This document shows positions 18,277 to 24,169 of a DNA stretch of 37,773 bases, piece after piece. A program made the position numbers and the translations under genes. Below the pieces are notes generated by a model. It saw nothing but the letters and a program-made list of their open reading frames with translations, was not told where the DNA came from and did not search any database. The first letter of the stretch is position 1. Each line of letters starts with the position of its first letter. Origin of the DNA: Bifidobacteriaceae bacterium (GTDB taxonomy: Bacteria; Actinomycetota; Actinomycetes; Actinomycetales; WQXJ01). The stretch is taken from contig JAISXH010000040.1 of NCBI GenBank assembly GCA_031270825.1, forward strand, positions 1 through 37,773, read 5' to 3'.

Positions 18277-19128
18277 ATGACATCACATTCCCCTGGCATT
18301 GTGCTGGCCGCGACGCCTATCGGGAACGTTGCCGACGCCTCTGATCACCTGCGAGAGTTGCTGGGCTCGGCGGATGTGATCGCGGCTGAGGACACCCGCC
18401 GCCTGGGTGCTCTGGCCCGCCGTCTGGGCGTGACGGTCAAAGGCCGGGTGATCTCTTGTCACGACCACAACGAGCGTTCACGGCTGGACTGGCTGCTGGA
18501 CCAGGCCCGTCAAGGGGTTGTTGTGGTGGTGACCGACGCGGGCTGGCCCCTGGTCTGCGATCCCGGTTTCACCTTGGTCCGGGCCGCCATCGCCGAGGGC
18601 GTGGCGGTCGACTGCGCGCCCGGGCCGTCTGCGGTGCTGACGGCGCTGGCCCTGTCGGGACTGCCCAGCGCCCGGTTCGCCTTCGACGGGTTTGTGCCGC
18701 GTGCCCAGGGGGCCCGCGCCGCTTGGCTGGACCAGCTCGCTCTTGAGACCCGGACCGTGGTGGCCTTCGAGTCGGCGCGGCGCCTGGCCTCCACCTTGTC
18801 CGCTGCCGCAGACCGCTTGGGCGCCGAGCGCCCGGCAGTGATCGCCCGGGAGTTGACCAAGCCGCACCAAGAACTGATCCGGGGTTCGCTCGGGTCGCTG
18901 GCTGCCGAGGCTATGACGCGGGAACTCAAAGGCGAGGTCACACTGGTGATCGGCGGCGCGGCGGCGTCCGCCAGCCGGTCTGACCCCGCCAATATGGGCC
19001 AGTTGGTTCAAGAAGTTGAGGAGTTGGTGAGCGCGGGAGCAAGTCTCAAACAGGCAGCCGCAGGTGTGGCCGGGGCGGCCGGAGTGTCGACGCGAGCCCT
19101 TTACCAGGCGGTTCTGGACCGCCGCTGA
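18277..19128 (+). CDS. rsmI: 16S rRNA (cytidine-1402-2'-O)-methyltransferase
   Basis: A 283-residue SAM-dependent tetrapyrrole-methylase-fold enzyme that 2'-O-methylates C1402 in the 16S rRNA decoding centre. The family motifs appear in order: LAATPIGN at residues ~9–16, AEDTRRLGALARRLG, SCHDHNE, the SAM loop VVTDAGWPLVCDPG, and GPSAVLTALALSGLP with FDGFVPR. The DAG loop reads DAGWPLVCDPG, a variation on the usual DAGxPxxSDPG. The C-terminal RsmI helix-turn-helix region is present (VEELVSAGASLKQAAAGVAGAAG). The gene shares its promoter region with pmt. Confidence 0.95.
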   Translation: MTSHSPGIVLAATPIGNVADASDHLRELLGSADVIAAEDTRRLGALARRLGVTVKGRVISCHDHNERSRLDWLLDQARQGVVVVVTDAGWPLVCDPGFTLVRAAIAEGVAVDCAPGPSAVLTALALSGLPSARFAFDGFVPRAQGARAAWLDQLALETRTVVAFESARRLASTLSAAADRLGAERPAVIARELTKPHQELIRGSLGSLAAEAMTRELKGEVTLVIGGAAASASRSDPANMGQLVQEVEELVSAGASLKQAAAGVAGAAGVSTRALYQAVLDRR

Positions 19129-19281
19129 GTAGGTGACACCTTGGTGGCAGGGTCGCCTGAGGTTCGCCGGCGCGTCGGCGGTTGTCAACGTTAAATGCTA
19201 TCTGCCTGTGGAATTGCTTGGGCTCCTGCCCGGCGGGAAGGACGACGCAGAAGTGCCGCCAGGCCGGGGGTAGGGCGGCGC

Positions 19282-20136
19282 ATGGCGGCTCGGCCGGAAA
19301 TGGAGCATTATTGGTCCATGGCCGTTTCGACATTGGCGCAGGATCCGGACGGCGTCTCGGCGGACGAGACCATCACTTTGGCGGAGACCGTGCTCGGCCG
19401 CATGGAGCCGGATCAGCGCGAGCGGCTATTCGAACGTTTGGGCGGCGAACCACCCCAGGCCGGGCCTGTGCTGCCGGAAATGATTTCGCCGGCGACCCGG
19501 CCGTATTGCTGGCTGTTTCAGCGTCTGGGCGATCGCGGTCTGCGCCTGACCAGCGCCGGCCACCTGCCCCAAGCGGTGGTGCGCGAAGGCTACGAACTCT
19601 TGGGCTGGAACCGCGAAGTGCCGGTGTCGACCTTCCGCGAGGGCGACCGCGTGCGAATGACGGCTCTGCGCTCTTCGGCCGAGGCGCTCGGGTTGGCCGT
19701 TCGGGATGGCTCCCGGCTGAAGGCCAGCAACGAGGCTCGCCAGGCCGCCAAAGAGCCAACGGCCACCTGGTCCTTGCTGGTCGACCGGGTGCCCGGCTGC
19801 TGGTCTTCTGAGCTGGAGCGGGACGTGGCGGTGTTGGCGCTGCTGGGTGTGGCCACGGGCGCCGGCCAGCGGCGCAACCTGATCGGCGACGCCACGGTCT
19901 GGGGTTTGGCGGCGCTGGGATGGCGCTCGCAATCGACCGGCGAAATCCCCTCCCTGCGCCACGTCTCGCGTTGGGCCTCCAAGATCAAGGAGGTCATGCA
20001 TTCGATGGACGCGCTGGCCTGGCGCGGTGTGCCCGGAATCGATGAGATCCGCCCGCATGGGGTGCTGTTCGCCCAGGCCGTCTTGGCCCAGCCGGTGGCG
20101 GTCTGCGGCTCGGCCTTCGCCCGCCGGGCGCGCTAA
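19282..20136 (+). CDS. Unassigned protein, possibly related to the C-terminal part of pRiA4b ORF-3-type proteins
   Basis: A ~284-residue soluble protein with codon use like its neighbours and no signal peptide or membrane segment. A segment near residue 75 (DRGLRLTSAGHLPQAVVREG) recalls a LTxAGxLPxAxV element found in proteins annotated as pRiA4b ORF-3-like; this is a recollection of pattern, not an alignment. The start is ambiguous: ATG at 19282, 19300 and 19318 are all possible, and the frame is open back to 19195. No operon partner is seen. The gene forms the left shoulder of the decayed island that follows. Confidence 0.6.
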   Translation: MAARPEMEHYWSMAVSTLAQDPDGVSADETITLAETVLGRMEPDQRERLFERLGGEPPQAGPVLPEMISPATRPYCWLFQRLGDRGLRLTSAGHLPQAVVREGYELLGWNREVPVSTFREGDRVRMTALRSSAEALGLAVRDGSRLKASNEARQAAKEPTATWSLLVDRVPGCWSSELERDVAVLALLGVATGAGQRRNLIGDATVWGLAALGWRSQSTGEIPSLRHVSRWASKIKEVMHSMDALAWRGVPGIDEIRPHGVLFAQAVLAQPVAVCGSAFARRAR

Positions 20137-20217
20137 TCCCCCGGGCGCCCGGCCACTGCGACACCACCCACCCGTAGGCCCGACACGTCTGAGGGTCGGC
20201 GCGCGACGTTGCGGTCG

Positions 20218-20763
20218 TCATCGTCCAACTGGTAGGCGCCAGACGCACCGCGCGGGGTTCGGCTCTTCGGCCACCGCGACCGCCCGCAACGCGGCGGTGT
20301 AGTCCGCGCAGACCTCCTCGGCGACGGCGGCGTACTGCTCCGGCGTGGCCGCGAACCCCAACCGGTCGTAGCCCACGGCGGCGGCGGCGTAGAACAGCGA
20401 ACCCAGGGAATGCGGGACGGCGTGGACGCTGCCCGCCGACTGCCCCATAGCCCTGGCGGCGGCCTGCGCCACCGGGTCGCGGTCCAACTCGCGGGCGGCC
20501 GCGTGGCACTCGCCCAAGATGATCCTCTTGACATACGGCAACTTGACCTCGCCGGCCAGCCACTGGCGGGCCGCGGCGATGGCGTGGGCCGGCCGCCCGT
20601 CGTCGGGACAGCGCTTGGCGAACAGCGGCAACACCTTCTGCTCCGCGTAATCGAGGGTCCAATTGACCACGGTTACCTTGCTCTGCGTCTCGATCAGCCG
20701 CATCAAAGCCACGGTCGACGGCGAGGTCGCCTCGCCGAACGTCTTGCGGAGCCTGGTACCCAC
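20218..20763 (-). CDS. Imm5-like putative immunity protein
   Basis: A 181-residue, largely alpha-helical protein. Its core DDGRPAHAIAAARQWLAGEV, later CHAAAREL and AVPHSLGSLFYAAAAVGYD, fits the Imm5-like family of immunity proteins from polymorphic toxin systems, where such proteins neutralise a cognate toxin. No toxin gene lies beside it, so it appears to be an orphan. GC content and codon use are typical of the window. The ATG at 20763 is the first of the frame. The gene is convergent with the unassigned gene at 19282–20136. Confidence 0.65.
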   Translation of the reverse strand: MGTRLRKTFGEATSPSTVALMRLIETQSKVTVVNWTLDYAEQKVLPLFAKRCPDDGRPAHAIAAARQWLAGEVKLPYVKRIILGECHAAARELDRDPVAQAAARAMGQSAGSVHAVPHSLGSLFYAAAAVGYDRLGFAATPEQYAAVAEEVCADYTAALRAVAVAEEPNPARCVWRLPVGR

Positions 20764-20797
20764 ACGCGCTGCCCTCCCGGAGAGATAACCCTACTCC

Positions 20798-20829
20798 GGC
20801 GACATGGCGACATGGCGACATGGCGACAC
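20798..20829. repeat. Four tandem copies of an 8-bp unit
   Basis: GGCGACAT is repeated three times and followed by GGCGACAC, upstream of the immunity gene. Related GGCGAC words recur to 20890 (GGCGACGT, TGGCGACGC, TGGCGACAC), suggesting slippage expansion in a region free of coding constraint. Confidence 0.8.
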
Positions 20830-21000
20830 TCTGGTGTCTTAGGCGACGTGGACCTCCTACGGCTCGAAGATTGTGGCGACGCTGGCGACACAGTTGTCGT
20901 GGTCGCATGTCGTCGCGCTGTTGCCACTGAAGAACGACGAGCGTCCGTCTTGCGGGCCCGGCCAGCGCGTTGCATGCTGGTATGCGACCAGGACGGCACG

Positions 21001-21260
21001 ATGGCGCGGACGGCTCAGACAATCGGATTCTCGGTTACGCCGGACATGGTGGCAGACGTGCAGGCGGCGGCCGACTATTTCGCGTCCGGCAACAGGTCGG
21101 CCTTCCCGCGGCTCGCGGTCGCCGATGGCTCCCGAGCAATCGTGGTATCGACTCCGCCGATCTTGCGAGCGCGGCGACGGCGGTGCTTCTGGATGCTCCG
21201 CTGCTCACGCGAAATGTCAAGCGCTTCCCGATGCTCGAAGGGCTGTCCGCGCCATACTGA
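21001..21260 (+). pseudogene. Remnant of an antitoxin–VapC pair joined by deletion
   Basis: The ATG at 21001 opens MARTAQTIGFSVTPDMVADV and continues for ~45 residues, resembling the start of a ribbon-helix-helix antitoxin. From about 21150, in a different frame, the sequence reads DLASAATAVLLDAPLLTRNV and on to MLEGLSAPY with a stop at 21258–21260. This is the C-terminal end of a PIN-domain VapC toxin, whose LLTRN-x-x-F motif is conserved. The rest of the antitoxin and most of the toxin, including the first PIN acidic residues, are missing. It is best explained as an internal deletion in a vapBC-like operon. Confidence 0.6.
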
Positions 21261-21606
21261 GCCGGGTCCAGAGCCCGGGCCGCACCGGCCAGCCGTCGCG
21301 CTGGGCGAGGTGATCGGCCAGCGTGACGGCGTCCGTTCCGCTGTTGGTTCGCCCGCCGTTCTCCCAACCCGCGCGCCAACCCCCTTCACGGGTTCAGCCC
21401 GGTCCCGGCTCCCCGTCCGCCGCGCCCGATGCCGACCGCCCCAGCGAGCGCGCGAGCGCGGCGAGGTCGACGGCATCGGCCTGCGAGGCGTGGGCGACCG
21501 CCACCGGACCCGGGGGCTCCCCGCTCGATGGCCGTCACCGAGGTGTGTGCGCGCGCCGCCCCCCGACTCGATTCGCGCCGAGGTCCAGTGCGACGTGACA
21601 GCCGGG
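21261..21606. other. Decayed sequence without an intact gene
   Basis: No intact gene. On the minus strand a frame ending at 21394 contains AVAHASQADAVDLAALARSL, which looks like former coding sequence, perhaps the end of a regulator. Another minus-strand stretch at ~21280–21370 reads TDAVTLADHLAQRDGWPV. Neither is long enough to assign. Confidence 0.3.
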
Positions 21607-21690
21607 GTGCCTGTTGCCAGGTTCGACAGGGAATCGGGCCGGGCGTATGCGCAGCACGGCGACGGTCGCAAAGAGCATCTCGATGGCTAG
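21607..21690 (+). pseudogene. C-terminal remnant of the antitoxin of a zeta-type toxin
   Basis: The last 27 codons of a frame read PVARFDRESGRAYAQHGDG and end KEHLDG-stop. The stop codon overlaps the ATG of the zeta-like gene (ATGGCTAG), a coupling typical of small antitoxin/zeta-toxin operons. The upstream part of the antitoxin cannot be followed. Confidence 0.4.
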
Positions 21691-21790
21691 ACCCACAGTG
21701 CTGGTCTGCGCCGGGCCGAACGGCGCCGGGAAGACTACCGACACTCGGGGCACCCCGGTTCCAGGGAAGCCGGCGCCCCGGCCAGCTTGA
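21683..21790 (+). pseudogene. Truncated zeta-toxin-type kinase, P-loop only
   Basis: The ATG at 21683 opens a 35-codon frame whose first 19 residues contain PTVLVCAGPNGAGKTT, the characteristic N-terminus and Walker A of zeta-toxin/UDP-N-acetylglucosamine-kinase-like proteins. Homology stops straight after GAGKTT. What follows is unrelated proline-rich sequence to a TGA at 21790, and then the group II intron remnant. The toxin is therefore dead. Confidence 0.6.
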
Positions 21791-21941
21791 CAGCTATGTG
21801 TGGCGGCGGTTGTTCCGTTTGATGGTCAAACGGCGTGGCCGCAACCTGCGCGGGTCAATCGGATCGGTGGACTTCGCCTGGTTCCACGACCAGGGCCTAT
21901 ACCGTTTGCTCGGCACCGTCCGCTACCCTCGGGCGGCGTAA
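21777..21941 (+). pseudogene. C-terminal fragment of a group II intron reverse transcriptase/maturase
   Basis: About 54 residues remain: QLDSYVWRRLFRLMVKRRG, then GRNLRG, then WFHDQGLYRLLGTVRYPRAA and a TAA stop. This matches the conserved end of bacterial group II intron-encoded proteins, which finish with DSYV-x-x-RL ... GL-x-RL-x-GTVRY. The RT domain and its catalytic YADD motif are missing, so it cannot support splicing or mobility. Confidence 0.65.
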
Positions 21942-21963
21942 CCATGTCAAGAAGGTCATCTGT

Positions 21964-21996
21964 AAGCCGTGTGCGGGAAAACCGCACGCACGGATT
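21964..21996 (+). ncRNA. Group II intron domain V-like hairpin, one base short
   Basis: AAGCCGTGTGCGG and CCGCACGCACGGATT pair around a GAAAA loop, with the catalytic AGC triad near the 5' end. Canonical domain V is 34 nt with a GNRA tetraloop. Here it is 33 nt and the loop has five bases, as if one base of the upper stem was lost, which agrees with decay. Confidence 0.6.
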
Positions 21997-22048
21997 GCAA
22001 GGGGGACGGGGAAACGGGCCACAAACGGCACCGCGCCCCTGACTACGA

Positions 22049-22231
22049 ATGGATCAATCGACCGATGAGTGCGCGCGGACTGTCGCGCAGGCCGTGGCGA
22101 ACGAACGCCTGGAGGGGTTGGCCGTCTCGGACGAGTCGCGGCGGATCGCCGACCGATACATCGTGGGCGAGGCCTCCGCCGCTGAGGTGGCGGCGCAGAT
22201 CAGGGAACGTTACGGCATCCAAACACCGTGA
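22049..22231 (+). CDS. VbhA-like antitoxin of a Fic toxin
   Basis: A 60-residue antitoxin. The N-terminal helix carries NERLEG, the counterpart of the inhibitory [S/T]xxxE[G/N] motif whose glutamate blocks the ATP site of Fic adenylyltransferases. Then follows VSDESRRIADRYIVGEASAA and a C-terminal RYG, as in VbhA-type proteins. It overlaps the Fic gene by four bases (GTGA). It appears intact while its toxin is broken. The ATG is only two bases past the intron 3' end, so any original ribosome-binding site was displaced and expression is uncertain; a more distal N-terminus may have been lost. Confidence 0.7.
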   Translation: MDQSTDECARTVAQAVANERLEGLAVSDESRRIADRYIVGEASAAEVAAQIRERYGIQTP

Positions 22232-22643
22232 CTTTCCTCGATCCGTATTTCGACCCGGCGGTGGGGGACCTGCGGAACCTATTGGGGGCGTTCCCCGGCC
22301 GAGTTGAGGCGATTGGAAGCGCGGGCCGCCGGGTTCGTGTTCGGCGAGTTGGGCGAGGACAACAACCTCAAGGGCCTGTCGCGGCCAGGCTGTGTGGAGC
22401 GACTGGCGTACTACTACGACCAATTGAACTACATCCATCCGTTCCGCGCAGGCAACGGACGCGCTCAGCGGGTCTTCTGGTCGCGTGTCGCTCGGGACGC
22501 CGGCTATTGGGTGGGTGGACCGGGACGCTGTCATTGGAGACGAGAACGACCGCGCCTGCGCGCGGGCGGCCGAGCAAGGCGACAGGTCGCTCCTGGTCGC
22601 GATGTTCGACAGAATCGTGGCCGGGCCCGGCCTGGACAGATGA
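22228..22643 (+). pseudogene. Fic toxin gene with frameshifts and internal loss
   Basis: The GTG at 22228 begins TFLDPYFDPAVGDLRNLLG, a typical Fic N-terminus. The frame shifts near 22290 and continues LEARAAGFVFGELGEDNN, then VERLAYYYDQLNYIHPFRAG and NGRAQRVFWSRVARDAGYW. It shifts again near 22510 and ends VAMFDRIVAGPGLDR with TGA at 22641–22643. The Fic active-site motif HPFx(D/E)GNGRxxR is present as HPFRAGNGRAQR, with the metal-binding acidic residue replaced by Ala. The spacing between RAAGF and VFGEL suggests that roughly 70–80 residues of the central Fic core are deleted. No active adenylyltransferase can be made. Confidence 0.75.
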
Positions 22644-22973
22644 ACCTGGGCGCAAGCGTGCGGCCGGCGCAAGGCTTGATGGCAGAGCGGAGCAAATGGC
22701 CAGAGATAGAACCGGTGAGCCAATTCGGATGGAGCCCCTTCGGCGAGTGCCAACGACAGTTTGATCGATGGCCGACCGCGCGTCCGACGGCGCGCCACCG
22801 ACGCTCGGAGAATCGTGATCAGTTCGGTCCCGTCCCCGTGCGGCGCGGCATGCGTCGCGCAGGGGAACGCTGACGGACGGCCGGCTCAGCGCGGTGGTGA
22901 TCGTTGTGTGCCTCACCGCAGACGGTGCCGAAGCGGACGCGCGAACTGACGTTTCGACGGCCGGTGCGGTCGG
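22644..22973. other. Non-coding or fully decayed sequence
   Basis: About 330 bp between the two Fic remnants. Frames are open by virtue of high GC but none gives a recognisable protein, and I see no repeat or RNA structure. Confidence 0.4.
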
Positions 22974-23195
22974 TCACGCCGGCAGCCGCTCAATGAGGGT
23001 GGTTAGCGCTGCGGCGTCGCCATCGGCTGTGCCCTTAATGTGTTTCGCGTGGACAGCGGGGTCATCGGGCCGGTTCGGCGCAAAGCCGCGTCCCTTGCCC
23101 AGCGCGAGTACCCTAACGAACTCCGCTAGGCGCGTCCGTTTCCGTCCCGGCAGGGGCGCATGCGGCTCACGGCGTTGAGCAGCTCCGCAGTGGCC
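22974..23195 (-). pseudogene. Second Fic-family remnant, opposite strand
   Basis: On the minus strand ATAELLNAVSRM-RPCRDGNGR corresponds to the Fic motif (usual form HPFRDGNGR); here the catalytic His is Arg and the Phe is Cys. After a frameshift near 23140 the sequence continues LAEFVRVLALGKGRGFAPNR and ends TTLIERLPA with a stop at 22974–22976, as in the C-terminal part of short FicT-like toxins. The N-terminal half is not recognisable. It is too divergent from the plus-strand Fic remnant to be a recent copy. Confidence 0.5.
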
Positions 23196-23440
23196 TATGC
23201 GTGGGATCCGACGGGCCTCACTCGCGCCTCATTCGCGCCTCGGCGACCGACCGGTGATGAGGATGCCGAACCGCCGGCACGCCGCCAGCCTGTCGCCGAC
23301 CGCCAGGTCAAAACGACCCGAGCGGCCTCGGACAGGGTCCCGCCGGACACGCCGACGACGGCCGTCCGCGCGGAGTAAATGGCCAGCAAGCGGGTTCTCC
23401 AGGCCGAAGACGGGCTTCGGCAACGCTCTGACCTGCGCAG
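23196..23440. other. Island DNA without an assignable gene
   Basis: About 245 bp between the minus-strand Fic remnant and the duplicated tRNA end. Minus-strand frames are open (one contains RALPKPVFGLENPLAGHLL) but none could be matched to the missing N-terminal part of a Fic protein. Confidence 0.3.
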
Positions 23441-23461
23441 ATGGAGCCACAATGGAGCCAC
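23441..23461. repeat. Direct repeat of the tRNA-Thr 3' end, possible attachment-site scar
   Basis: ATGGAGCCAC occurs at 23441–23450 and again at 23452–23461. The second copy is the 3' acceptor end plus CCA of the minus-strand tRNA-Thr. A duplicated tRNA tail directly next to a decayed island is what remains after tRNA-targeted integration. Confidence 0.5.
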
Positions 23462-23528
23462 CTGTGGGAATCGAACCCACGACCTATTCATTACGAGTGA
23501 ATCGCTCTGCCGACTGAGCTAAGGTGGC
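23453..23528 (-). tRNA. tRNA-Thr (anticodon CGT)
   Basis: Read on the minus strand: acceptor GCCACCT, D arm GCTC-AGTCGGCA-GAGC, anticodon stem ATTCA/TGAAT with loop CTCGTAA (anticodon CGT, reading ACG), five-base variable region AGGTC, T arm GTGGG-TTCGATT-CCCAC, acceptor AGGTGGC, discriminator T, and an encoded CCA. All stems pair fully. Confidence 0.97.
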
Positions 23529-24169
23529 GGCTCTGCCTACCACGCGGCGGGCAGCGCGTCCCACATTAGCGCAGGGCCGCCACCGGGCCAACCGCTCGGC
23601 GAAGCGGATCGTAGACAAGCTTGACAGCTCAGCTTGCGTCCCTTGCCTGCGGGGTCCAAGGGCGCGTCACCGGGTGGATCCTGTCGACCAGCTAGGGCGC
23701 CAAACGGCGAGAATGCGTCACTTAACCGGTGGCGGCCTCCGCGGGTGCGGGGTCTGGCGTGCGAGCAAGAAGGGCAGGGGCGGTGGGCCGGTTGGTCTGG
23801 AACCGCAGGCCTGCGTCCCCTTGCGGAATCTGCGGGATCACCGTCCGGCTGGCGATCATCTGCAGGTTAAGAAACCGGCCTGGCGGGGGCGGGTGCTAGC
23901 CTTTGCGGCCCGGTCGCGAATCCCGCGACGCTGGGGTTTGGCCGTGAGCTGGTTGGGTTTGGCGGCTTCGGGCTGGTCAGGGCCGTGGGTCGGAGCGTTG
24001 GCGTCCGCCGGCGGGGGAACTTCAGTTGTCCGATGCCGTCCGCCGGCCAGGGCGCGAGCCAGTGCTGCTGGGCGGGTTGGGATTTCGCGGGTGGCGAAAT
24101 TTGGCCGGTTTGGGGCGCTTTGAGCGGCCATCGGGAATCTGCCCGGGTGTGAGAGGCGTTAGCCCTGCT
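23529..24169. other. 640-bp region without a confident gene
   Basis: Between tRNA-Thr and the first CSLREA gene. It must hold the tRNA promoter and the promoter of the secreted-protein genes. A 45-codon minus-strand frame (starting near 23863) has reasonable codons but no Shine-Dalgarno or recognisable family. I see no RNA structure, repeat or known gene. Confidence 0.4.

Larger units (their letters stand above)
21740..22046 (+). mobile_element. 3' remnant of a group II intron
   Basis: This fragment contains the maturase C-terminus, a domain V-like hairpin and a domain VI-like stem ending in GACTAC at 22041–22046, which fits the purine–pyrimidine 3' end of group II introns. All of the 5' ribozyme domains and most of the reverse transcriptase are absent. 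The left edge is approximate, set by the end of recognisable zeta-toxin sequence; the right edge is two bases before the VbhA-like ATG. Confidence 0.65.

Noticed and set aside
20139..20152. GC palindrome between the convergent genes as a terminator
   Set aside because: CCGGGCGCCCGG has no room for a loop and is too short to call.
19994..21022. A 342-codon minus-strand frame across the immunity gene
   Set aside because: It is Arg/Gly/Pro-rich shadow sequence overlapping the Imm5-like gene, whose frame has the coherent protein.
23524..24123. A 199-codon plus-strand frame after tRNA-Thr
   Set aside because: It begins inside the tRNA, has no recognisable motif and has the Arg/Gly/Pro-rich composition of spurious high-GC frames.
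24026..24169. A 48-residue N-terminal extension of the first CSLREA protein
   Set aside because: It would bury the signal peptide. ATG at 24170 is directly followed by a basic n-region and hydrophobic core.
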